Part shown: positions 9,826 to 15,829 of the stretch, in pieces
Position numbering within the stretch: position 1 is the stretch's first letter
Layout of the letters: every line of letters begins with the position of its first letter
NCBI GenBank assembly: GCA_964426415.1
Contig: CAYRQM010000008.1
Location: 1 to 48,007 of the forward strand
Direction: 5' to 3'
Length of the DNA: 48,007 nt
Source: UBA3792 sp964426415
GTDB lineage: Bacteria; Bacillota; Clostridia; Christensenellales; CAG-138
Notes under the pieces: model-generated
The model's input: the letters and a program-made list of their open reading frames with translations, nothing else
Database searches by the model: none
Told to the model about the DNA's origin: nothing
Translations under genes and position numbers: made by a program

Positions 9826-9847
9826 ACGCATCAAAACGACGATCCGT

Positions 9848-9880
9848 CACATCCTAACCATCGTTAGGATGTGATGCTTT
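9848..9880 (+). terminator. Terminator after guaD, abutting the next start
   Basis: CACATCCTAAC and GTTAGGATGTG form a perfect 11-bp stem with a CATC loop, followed by ATGCTTTTT. The TTG start proposed for the next gene begins in this T tract. Confidence 0.85.
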
Positions 9881-10723
9881 TTGTATACGGCGATCGTGAC
9901 ACTGCTGATTTTGGCGCTGCTGACGATAGGCGGCTGGTTCTCCGCATGGTTTTCGACTCCGCTCAAGAAATGGGCGGCGGTCGCGGCGTGCGTCCTCATC
10001 GCGGGGCTGTCGCTGCTGCCCGTGTTCGAGGAAGGACAGGTGCGGGTGCATGCGGCAAGCGTTGTGCTGTTGTTTTTCGTTTTGCTGACGCAGCAAACGC
10101 AGCATCCCATCGGTGCGGTGCTGGCGGCGTCGCTGGGCGGTCTGGTGGGCTGGAAGCTGTGCGACACCTTTCCCTTGTTCGTCGAACAGGGGCTCTTGAT
10201 TGCGTCGCCGACGCTGCTGCTGACGCTGCTGTACGGGCTGGATGCACAAGCAAAGGTGCTTGCCGTGGCGGCAGCACCCTTTGTGACGCTTGTTTGTTTT
10301 GCGGTGAGCGATGATTTGCTGTTTCGCTACTGCGTGCTGTCCCTTGGCAGCACGGACGCCTTGGTGGCGCAGACGGTGGGATTATTGTGCCTTTTGCTTG
10401 CGTACGGGCTGTATCGGAGCAAGTATTTCATGCCGATCCGAGCGTTGGCAGAACAGCGACGCAACGAGCGCCGACAGCGGAACGGCAAGGATCAGACCGA
10501 TACTGCCTGCCACACCCGTGATGATCTCGGCGGTGATGTAGTCGTTGCTGATGATGGCCTTCCAATTCCAGTTGTTCATTTGAATGAGGATCAAGTTGAC
10601 CAGCGCACTGCCCGTAAACGCAAGAATCAGCGTATTGGTCATGGTGCCGACGGCGTCGCGCCCGATGTTCATGCCGGAACGGAACATTTGCTTGAAGCTG
10701 ATTGCGGGATTGACCGTTTTTAG
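9881..10723 (+). CDS. Uncharacterised multi-TM membrane protein, 3' end runs through yibE/F
   Basis: I do not recognise this family. The first ~185 residues show a clear pattern of about six hydrophobic segments (for example TLLILALLTIGGW, VVLLFFVLL, LLIASPTLLLTLLYG, VGLLCLLLAYGLY), so this part is very likely a real integral membrane protein. After about position 10,440 the translation turns hydrophilic and low-complexity because it is the antisense of the conserved end of yibE/F. The natural stop has probably been lost, or a frameshift lies near 10,390-10,450. The TTG start is uncertain: the only Shine-Dalgarno-like AGGA lies inside the preceding terminator stem. GTG at 9896 is an alternative. 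Confidence 0.55.
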   Translation: MYTAIVTLLILALLTIGGWFSAWFSTPLKKWAAVAACVLIAGLSLLPVFEEGQVRVHAASVVLLFFVLLTQQTQHPIGAVLAASLGGLVGWKLCDTFPLFVEQGLLIASPTLLLTLLYGLDAQAKVLAVAAAPFVTLVCFAVSDDLLFRYCVLSLGSTDALVAQTVGLLCLLLAYGLYRSKYFMPIRALAEQRRNERRQRNGKDQTDTACHTRDDLGGDVVVADDGLPIPVVHLNEDQVDQRTARKRKNQRIGHGADGVAPDVHAGTEHLLEADCGIDRF

Positions 10724-11770
10724 CTCGTTGATGGAGGACGAAATGCTCATCGCCACATCCATGACGGCGCCCAACGTCGAAATGATGATGCCCGATACGA
10801 ACAGCCCGCGAATGTTGATCAGCGTGCCTTGGTACTTGGCTTGCACCAGCGTATCGGTTTCGGACGTGTTGTAGTCCAGCCCGTCGATGTGCGCGAGCTT
10901 GCTTACCAGCATGGCAAACAGGCACGCTACGGTGAAGCCCGCAATGGTGCCGACCATGGCGGACAGCGTTTTGCGGTTGATGCCGTCCAACAGGATGAAG
11001 CAAACGATGGTGACGATCACGCACAGCATCAGCGTGAAGGGAATTGCATAGAACCCGCGCAGCAGGGCGGGGACGAGAATGAGAAAAATGCAAAGCAGCG
11101 TAAAGAGCAAGCCCAAGATGGAGCGCAGCCCAACCTTGCCGCCCACCAACACGGTGACCACAAGGAAGACGAGCAGAATCAGCGCAAGAATCCAAACGCG
11201 GTTGTAGTTGAAAATGGCGACCGAGATGGTGGGCGTTCCGTCTTCGGTCAGGTTGGAACCATCGGTTAAAATGCGCACCAAGAGCCGTGTGCCCACCTGC
11301 GCTTTCTTGTCGAACAGCTTGCCGATGTTGTTGTCCACATCCATCTCCTGGCCTTTGTACTTGCCGGTGGTGATGCGGATGGTCAGCTCCTGCAGCCCGA
11401 TGTTGACGTTTTCGGTGGTCTCGTCTTGATAGGTGGAATCGGACAGCACTGCGGTGACCACGGCGTGTTCATAGCTGTACGTCTGCTCGTCCACGCCGTC
11501 ATATGCATATCCTTTCGCCACAGCGCCTTCTTCGAACAGGATGCGCGTGCTGTCCATGGCAAGCCCGACGTGCGTTTCAAAGACGTTGGCGGCATCGGAA
11601 TAGCTCGCGTTGTACTTGGCAATCGGTTGACGCAAAAGCACTGCGGCGATGACGAAGACAATCGCCACCGCGACAAGGATCGCAGCCGCAATGATCCGCG
11701 ACTTCCATTTTTGGGAAAGGGAATGGGGAGAAGGGGCTTTTGCCGCTTGCTTTGCCGCCTGTTTTTGCAT
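10382..11770 (-). CDS. YibE/F family membrane protein
   Basis: The protein has 462 residues. An N-terminal transmembrane helix (about residues 28-48) is followed by an extracytoplasmic region of about 150 residues and then seven or so hydrophobic segments typical of the YibE/F family (for example VWILALILLVFLVVTVLVGG, ISTLGAVMDVAMSISSSI). The family's function is not established; membrane transport has been proposed. The gene is monocistronic, with its own promoter (11794-11823) and a GCAGGTG ribosome site. Its last ~340 bases overlap the convergent membrane-protein frame, but the conserved family sequence lies on this strand, so this is the better supported gene in the overlap. Confidence 0.88.
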   Translation of the reverse strand: MQKQAAKQAAKAPSPHSLSQKWKSRIIAAAILVAVAIVFVIAAVLLRQPIAKYNASYSDAANVFETHVGLAMDSTRILFEEGAVAKGYAYDGVDEQTYSYEHAVVTAVLSDSTYQDETTENVNIGLQELTIRITTGKYKGQEMDVDNNIGKLFDKKAQVGTRLLVRILTDGSNLTEDGTPTISVAIFNYNRVWILALILLVFLVVTVLVGGKVGLRSILGLLFTLLCIFLILVPALLRGFYAIPFTLMLCVIVTIVCFILLDGINRKTLSAMVGTIAGFTVACLFAMLVSKLAHIDGLDYNTSETDTLVQAKYQGTLINIRGLFVSGIIISTLGAVMDVAMSISSSINELKTVNPAISFKQMFRSGMNIGRDAVGTMTNTLILAFTGSALVNLILIQMNNWNWKAIISNDYITAEIITGVAGSIGLILAVPLSALVASLFCQRSDRHEILAPIQPVRKQKAQ

Positions 11771-11793
11771 ACCGCACCTGCTTTCTGCCTGCT

Positions 11794-11823
11794 ATTATAT
11801 CGCCATTGGGCGTGGTTCGTCAA
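11794..11823 (-). promoter_or_regulatory. Promoter of yibE/F
   Basis: Read on the minus strand, TTGACG and a perfect TATAAT are separated by 18 bases, 24 bases before the ATG. Confidence 0.8.
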
Positions 11824-11848
11824 GGCGCAATGCGCCGCAAAAAAACCT

Positions 11849-11878
11849 TTGACTTTTGGATGAAAAACGTGATAGAAT
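11849..11878 (+). promoter_or_regulatory. Promoter of the MATE gene
   Basis: TTGACT (11849-11854) and TAGAAT (11873-11878) have an 18-base spacer and read into the attenuator-like leader of the MATE gene. Confidence 0.7.
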
Positions 11879-11898
11879 CGGCTCGCTGAGCGGCAAAC

Positions 11899-11940
11899 GT
11901 GCGTAAGTCCAAGTAAGGACTGCGCACTTTTTTTGTGCGC
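11899..11940 (+). promoter_or_regulatory. Attenuator-like leader of the MATE gene
   Basis: GTGCG...GTCC (11899-11910) pairs with GGAC...GCGCAC (11917-11927) around an AAGTAA loop and is followed by seven T residues, giving an intrinsic terminator 23 bases before the start codon. The 3' strand GCGCAC can instead pair with GTGCGC at 11935-11940 across the T tract. These two hairpins exclude each other, as in transcription attenuation. The ligand or trigger is not visible. Confidence 0.6.
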
Positions 11941-11962
11941 TCGACAAGAAAAGAGGCAAGTT

Positions 11963-13396
11963 TTGGAACAACAAAGAGTCAATTCCTTTCTGGAAACCGA
12001 GCGTATTGGCGTCCTGATGCGCAAATACGCCGTCCCGTGCGTGATTTCGCTGGTGGTGGCGGCGCTCTACAATATCGTCGATCAAATCTTCATCGCAAGT
12101 GCGAGCTACTTGGGCAGCTACGGCAACGCGGCGAACACCGTGGTTTTTCCGCTGACGGTGGTTGCGCTTGCCATCGCCGTCATGGTCGGCGACGGCTGCT
12201 GTGCGTTTGTCAGCATCAGCTTGGGCTCCGGCAGGCACGACGACGCCCATCGCAGCGTCGGCAACGCCATCGTGCTGTGCGTTGGTGCAAGCGTGGTGCT
12301 GACGGTGCTGTATTTGGTTTTCTCCGAACCGCTGCTGGCGCTGTTTGGCGGCACGGTCAACGCGCAAACCTTTGCGTATGCCAAGGCGTATTTCTTCTGG
12401 ATTGCGCTGGGCATCCCGTTTTATCTGTTCGGACAGGCGATGAACCCCATCATCCGTTCCGACGGCAGTCCCAAGTTTGCCATGTTCGCCACTGTCAGCG
12501 GCGCAGTGCTGAACTTGATTTTGGATCCGATCTTCATTTTTCCGCTGAAGATGGGCATGACGGGGGCGGCAGTGGCAACCGTACTGGGACAGATTCTCAC
12601 CGCGGCGCTGTCACTGGGCTATCTCACGCGGATGAAAGCAATCAAACTGAATCGCACCAGCTTCAAGCTGCAAGCGCGCCTGATCAAGCGATTCTTGGCG
12701 CTGGGCTTCACCAGCTTTTTGGCGCAAATATCCTTGGTCGTGTCGATGGCGGCGGTGCAGAATATGTGCACCAAATACGGCGCGCAGGATCCCGTGTTCG
12801 GGCAGACGGCGTATGCCCAAATCCCCTTGGCGGTGCTGGGAATCGTCATGAAGTTCTTTCAGATTGCCATCTCGACTGCCATCGGCATATCCGCGGGCTG
12901 CATTCCCATCGTCGGCTATAACATCGGTGCGCGCCGCTATGACCGCGCCAAAAGCCTGTTCACCGCACTGCTGGTTACGGAAGCGCTGGTGGGCGTCGCC
13001 GCGCTGCTCGTTGCAGAGCTGCTGCCCCGACAGCTTGCGGGCGTCTTTGGCGCAGCCAACGAAAGCGCGTACTATACCGAATTTGCGGTGAAGTGCTTCC
13101 GCGTCTATCTGTGTATGCTGCCGCTTGCCACGGTCAATAAGGGCACGTTCATCTTCCTGCAGGCGATGGGCAAGGCGCTTGCGTCCACGCTGGTTTCGCT
13201 GGCACGGGAAGTGATGTTTGGCGTATTCCTGCCCATCCTGCTGCCCTTGGCGTTCGGCTTGGACGGCGTGCTGTATTCGTTCCCGCTGGCAGACATTTTG
13301 ACCTTTGCCATCGCGCTGGTGGTCATCATCCACACCGATCGGGAGCTGCATCGGTCGGAAGCGCAGCAGCTCGGGCAAACGGCGGCGCAAGCCTGA
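11963..13396 (+). CDS. MATE family efflux transporter
   Basis: This is a twelve-helix multidrug/toxin antiporter of 477 residues in the inner membrane. It opens with the typical N-terminal MATE segment (VPCVISLVVAALYNIVDQIF) and later has the family's GQAMNPIIRSDGSPKFAM and GYNIGARRYDRAK motifs. The TTG start is chosen because AAGAGG lies seven bases upstream; earlier in-frame codons fall in the terminator leader. Its substrate cannot be told from sequence. Expression is probably set by the attenuator-like leader at 11899-11940. Confidence 0.9.
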   Translation: MEQQRVNSFLETERIGVLMRKYAVPCVISLVVAALYNIVDQIFIASASYLGSYGNAANTVVFPLTVVALAIAVMVGDGCCAFVSISLGSGRHDDAHRSVGNAIVLCVGASVVLTVLYLVFSEPLLALFGGTVNAQTFAYAKAYFFWIALGIPFYLFGQAMNPIIRSDGSPKFAMFATVSGAVLNLILDPIFIFPLKMGMTGAAVATVLGQILTAALSLGYLTRMKAIKLNRTSFKLQARLIKRFLALGFTSFLAQISLVVSMAAVQNMCTKYGAQDPVFGQTAYAQIPLAVLGIVMKFFQIAISTAIGISAGCIPIVGYNIGARRYDRAKSLFTALLVTEALVGVAALLVAELLPRQLAGVFGAANESAYYTEFAVKCFRVYLCMLPLATVNKGTFIFLQAMGKALASTLVSLAREVMFGVFLPILLPLAFGLDGVLYSFPLADILTFAIALVVIIHTDRELHRSEAQQLGQTAAQA

Positions 13397-13470
13397 TGTT
13401 GACGACATTTGTTGCGCTTGCGCAAACGCACGCATAACGTCTGCGCAGCGCCGTCAACCGTTTGTGGGAA

Positions 13471-13492
13471 TACCCGTGTACACGCTTTTCGG
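13471..13492 (+). repeat. Direct repeat copy 1 (22 bp)
   Basis: TACCCGTGTACACGCTTTTC plus GG recurs exactly at 13644-13665. It contains the 10-bp perfect palindrome CGTGTACACG. The stretch 13397-13686 holds no credible gene, only this repeat pair and the elements between them. Confidence 0.8.
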
Positions 13493-13520
13493 AAAAGGGA
13501 CGCAAAAACGCCCGTTTGTC

Positions 13521-13585
13521 ATCCTGAGGCAAAGCCGAAGGATCACGCGTGCAAGCTTCACTCGGCGGGCAGATGGTATCTGCCC
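13521..13585. repeat. Two dispersed-type palindromes between the 22-bp repeats
   Basis: ATCCTGAGGC and GCCGAAGGAT form a near-perfect hairpin at 13521-13543. GGGCAGAT and ATCTGCCC form a second at 13567-13585. Both resemble repetitive extragenic elements that I associate with Clostridia genomes; copy number cannot be judged here. Confidence 0.6.
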
Positions 13586-13643
13586 CTACAGAATGACCGC
13601 TCCGGACGGGAAACATGCGGATTTGTTGACATTTTCAGCGGGA

Positions 13644-13665
13644 TACCCGTGTACACGCTTTTCGG
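13644..13665 (+). repeat. Direct repeat copy 2 (22 bp)
   Basis: This is an exact copy of 13471-13492, offset by 173 bases. Together the two copies bracket the palindromes, like the ends of a small non-coding insertion. Confidence 0.8.
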
Positions 13666-13686
13666 GAAACGTGTTGCGGTGTCCCT

Positions 13687-14338
13687 TCAATGCGAGTCGT
13701 TCTCATGTTCGGGAATTGAATTCCTGATCATTTCTTTTATTTCGTCAATTGTATATGCTTCCATTTTGCCCTTCAGATGGGCAATGTAATGACAGTTTGG
13801 GCAAAGAGGAACAAGGTCTCTCTTAGGATCAAGCTGGTATTCTTCGCCGATAGAACAAATTGGGACAATATGATGAATATGGATTCTGCCGGAAAACGAT
13901 ATCCATAGACTGCGCCAAAGTCAAAGCCACATACAGCACACACGGAACCACGATGCTCTATACAAGCAATCCGTGCCTTTGGATCTCTTTCATACTTGTT
14001 AACAGTAATCGTTTGTTTGGATCCTTCACTAATTATCAAGTCGCTTGAGATTTCGTCAAGTGAGTACGTTTCTTCCGCTATGTGTTTGACTAGACCCAAA
14101 TATCCCCTTCTCGCATCAACGCCGAAGATACTGTAGAATGTATCTGATTTGCTATTGGGATGATCCGCCCTGTTTAGCTGTAACGTGCGACGCAGTGTTG
14201 CCATTGGAGTTTTTGCTTTTGAAAAGTCAAGATTCCCGCGGCGTACAATTTCGTCGAAGATTTCGTTGATGTGCGCCTGTCCGCTAAGATCATCAAGAAC
14301 GGTAATCGCTTCTGAAAAAACGTTGGCTTCTTATTCAT
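13687..14338 (-). pseudogene. Frameshifted HARE-HTH / HNH endonuclease
   Basis: Three reading frames must be joined to recover one protein. The start region reads MNKKPTFF. A shift in a T run (about 14316-14321) then gives an N-terminal HARE-HTH-like segment (EAITVLDDLSGQAHINEIF, then ending KTPMATLRRTL). A central segment includes the cysteine pair CAVCGFDFGAVYG. A second shift near 13890-13900 restores an HNH core with HIHHIVPICSIGEEYQLD, DLVPLCPNCHYIAH and a stop at 13687. Such proteins are usually restriction-type or mobile HNH nucleases. Each shift is small, so assembly error is possible, but two in one gene favour decay. Confidence 0.75.
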
Positions 14339-14415
14339 TTGATTATCTCCTTATATGGACGCAATGTTATTCTGCATCATTCCCAATCGTTTGGCTACAG
14401 CACAATGCATAGAAT

Positions 14416-14760
14416 CTACTGTCGTTCTTTCGCTGTATTGATCGATGCGATCAACATGCGGCGAATTGTTCCGCATTGGGTGTTGAGCAATGTGACGACA
14501 TCCCCTTTCAGAATCCCCGACTTCATGCACAGCTCCAACCAGTATTCAGTCTCGTAACACTCTTTGAGCGCAATCTGCAGCTTGGCAATAAAATCAGGTC
14601 TGCTGTGCGCATAGTTGGCTTCGCGAATGTTCGCTCCAATCGATGTCGCGCTGCGCTCCAACTGATTCACAAGAGAATAATGCCCCTTAATCGTATCGCA
14701 CAATTCGACCATCTTGACCGCGAAGTCGGTTGAAAGATCACGCAGCTTTGATTCGGACAC
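14416..14760 (-). CDS. Four-helix-bundle protein (23S rRNA intervening-sequence / Avd-like)
   Basis: The product has 114 residues and belongs to the all-helical IVP (S23) family, related to the accessory Avd protein of diversity-generating retroelements. Family marks are RDLSTDFAVKMVELCDTIKG, the central QLERSATSIGANIREANYA, and FIAKLQIALKECYETEYWLE. The GTG start is chosen over an upstream in-frame start (14793) because GAGGAAGG lies at ribosome-site distance before it. No reverse transcriptase or variable repeat is in the window. The gene points away from the GTGAAAT palindrome arrays that begin about 55 bases upstream. Family members are known or suspected to bind nucleic acid; its function here is unknown. 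Confidence 0.85.
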   Translation of the reverse strand: MSESKLRDLSTDFAVKMVELCDTIKGHYSLVNQLERSATSIGANIREANYAHSRPDFIAKLQIALKECYETEYWLELCMKSGILKGDVVTLLNTQCGTIRRMLIASINTAKERQ

Positions 14761-14784
14761 AAGACCACCACCTTCCTCACAAGC

Positions 14785-14790
14785 ATTATA
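14785..14790 (-). promoter_or_regulatory. Possible -10 box of the four-helix-bundle gene
   Basis: A perfect TATAAT on the minus strand lies 24 bases before the GTG start. No convincing -35 box is visible; the upstream DNA is the start of the palindrome array. Confidence 0.45.
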
Positions 14791-14813
14791 CACAAAGAGC
14801 GGCGCAGTGGGAA

Positions 14814-14980
14814 GTGAAAGTTCATGCGGAAGTGAAATATCCTGCGGATGTGAAATAATGCCGTTGGCATTGTGAAATTTGACGCTTTCGCATCAAGTGA
14901 AATGAAATAAATCCCAACGCCGGCAGGCATTTCACATGGCGAGGCCATATTTCACTTGCGAAGCAAATTTCACAAATCCC
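14814..14980. repeat. GTGAAAT palindrome array, copy 1
   Basis: Seven-base GTGAAAT words (first one GTGAAAG at 14814; then 14832, 14850, 14872, 14897) are separated by different short palindromes: TTCATGCGGAA, ATCCTGCGGAT, AATGCCGTTGGCATT, TTGACGCTTTCGCATCAA. After a central segment the word flips to ATTTCAC (14929, 14949, 14967), separated by ATGGCGAGGCCAT and TTGCGAAGCAA. The copy breaks off after AAATCCC. Every interval can form its own hairpin, and every forward word can pair with every reversed word. Confidence 0.9.
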
Positions 14981-15020
14981 GCGAGGATGGTTCTATCGTT
15001 GCGGAATAGCCTATTGATCC

Positions 15021-15202
15021 GAAATATCTGCGGAAGTGAAATATCCTGCGGATGTGAAATAATGCCGTTGGCATTGTGAAATTTGACGCTTTCGCATCAA
15101 GTGAAATGAAATAAATCCCAACGCCGGCAGGCATTTCACATGGCGAAGCCATATTTCACTTGCGAAGCAAATTTCACAAATCCCCCTAGGGATTTATTTC
15201 AC
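15021..15202. repeat. GTGAAAT palindrome array, copy 2
   Basis: This is a near-identical copy offset by 204 bases, with forward words at 15036, 15054, 15076 and 15101 and reversed words at 15133, 15153, 15171 and 15196. The right end is complete: AAATCCCCCTAGGGATTT is a palindrome, and TGAAATAAATCCC at 15107-15119 pairs perfectly with 15189-15201, closing a three-hairpin junction. The only internal change seen is ATGGCGAAGCCAT against ATGGCGAGGCCAT, which leaves the stem intact. Confidence 0.9.
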
Positions 15203-15204
15203 TG

Positions 15205-15243
15205 AAAAATGCACCCTTGTCCATCGGACAAGGGTGCATTTTT
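15205..15243 (-). terminator. Terminator of the tRNA-Val / 6S-like / tRNA-Gln unit
   Basis: AAAAATGCACCCTTGTCC pairs perfectly over 18 bp with 15226-15243 across a 3-base loop, one base beyond the tRNA-Gln CCA end. The A/T-rich ends make it bidirectional. Confidence 0.9.
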
Positions 15244-15244
15244 C

Positions 15245-15318
15245 TGGCTGCCGAACTAGGATTCGAACCTAGACAATACGAGTCAGAGTCGTAGGTGCTA
15301 CCATTACACAATTCGGCA
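15245..15318 (-). tRNA. tRNA-Gln (CTG)
   Basis: The 74-base cloverleaf has acceptor TGCCGAA/TTCGGCA, anticodon stem TACGA/TCGTA with loop CTCTGAC (anticodon CTG), the T-loop GTTCGAATC, discriminator G and an encoded CCA. Confidence 0.95.
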
Positions 15319-15324
15319 TCTTAT

Positions 15325-15510
15325 GAAAGAATCCCGAGATGCCGTCCGCCTCGGGTGATAAGACCCGCCTCTCGGCAGGTGGGTACGCTGCGGTATCTGC
15401 AATCTTCCGATCGGAGCCGGCTTGATTTTGGAGTCCCGACACGCGCTATCCCGTCATCACTCTGTGGGTTTATCACATGAAGGCGTAACGCACAACGCAG
15501 GATTTCTTTG
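15325..15510 (-). ncRNA. ssrS: 6S RNA-like structured RNA
   Basis: About 185 bases between two tRNAs fold into a long interrupted rod. The ends pair (AGAAATCCTG with CGGGATTCTTT, minus strand), and GTGATAAACCC (15466-15476) pairs with GGGTCTTATCAC (15355-15366). Size, rod shape and terminal pairing match 6S RNA, which binds housekeeping RNA polymerase in stationary phase. The 5' end lies only a few bases after the tRNA-Val CCA, so it is probably released by tRNA processing. Identity rests on architecture and remembered resemblance, not on a covariance search. Confidence 0.7.
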
Positions 15511-15513
15511 CGT

Positions 15514-15590
15514 TGGTGGGGTTAGTTGGGCTCGAACCAATGACCTCCACGATGTCAACGTGGCGCTCTAACCAACTGAGCTATAACCCC
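15514..15590 (-). tRNA. tRNA-Val (GAC)
   Basis: The 77-base cloverleaf has acceptor GGGGTTA/TAACCCC, anticodon stem CCACG/CGTGG with loop TTGACAT (anticodon GAC), and an encoded CCA. It is first in a minus-strand unit with the 6S-like RNA and tRNA-Gln. Confidence 0.95.
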
Positions 15591-15602
15591 TTGCGATTTC
15601 TA

Positions 15603-15630
15603 ATTATACACATCCACAGAGAAATTGCAA
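15603..15630 (-). promoter_or_regulatory. Promoter of the tRNA-Val / 6S-like / tRNA-Gln unit
   Basis: On the minus strand TTGCAA and a perfect TATAAT have a 16-base spacer, 12 bases before the tRNA-Val 5' end. Confidence 0.8.
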
Positions 15631-15704
15631 GTCTTTTTTTTCAATTTCTGCATTTTCTCACCCCCGTATGCATTTTCCGTCACCGAAAGAACGCCGCTAT
15701 GTAT

Positions 15705-15730
15705 CCATTGTTCTTTAAAAAGAATAATGG
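15705..15730. promoter_or_regulatory. Palindromic operator candidate upstream of the molybdenum hydroxylase
   Basis: CCATTGTTCTTT and AAAGAATAATGG flank a central AA, giving a 26-bp palindrome with 11 of 12 arm positions matching. It lies just ahead of the proposed promoter, the place expected for a regulator of purine catabolism. Confidence 0.5.
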
Positions 15731-15748
15731 CATTTCGTCATTATATAC

Positions 15749-15777
15749 TTCCATGCCCAAAGAAAATGTGTTATACT
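15749..15777 (+). promoter_or_regulatory. Promoter of the molybdenum hydroxylase operon
   Basis: TATACT at 15772-15777 is preceded by TGT (extended -10); the -35 (TTCCAT, 17-base spacing) is weak. The same TGTGTTATACT core precedes cysS and the ABC-F gene. Confidence 0.55.
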
Positions 15778-15829
15778 CACTACAAACATGGAGCATTCTA
15801 TGCTCTTTTGCAGTTGCAAGGAGGTTTCT

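Noticed and set aside
14667..15152. Two minus-strand open frames sharing an identical start (MASPCEMPAGVGIYFISLDA)
   Set aside because: They are translations of the two palindrome-array copies; the sequence is explained by DNA structure, and the first runs into the four-helix-bundle gene out of frame.
14814..15202. CRISPR array, because of regularly repeated words with differing spacers
   Set aside because: The repeated word is only 7 bases, it reverses orientation midway, the spacers are themselves palindromes of unequal length, and the spacers are the same in both copies. No cas genes are present.
14416..15202. Diversity-generating retroelement, because of the Avd-like protein
   Set aside because: No reverse transcriptase, template repeat or variable repeat with adenine-specific changes is visible in the window.
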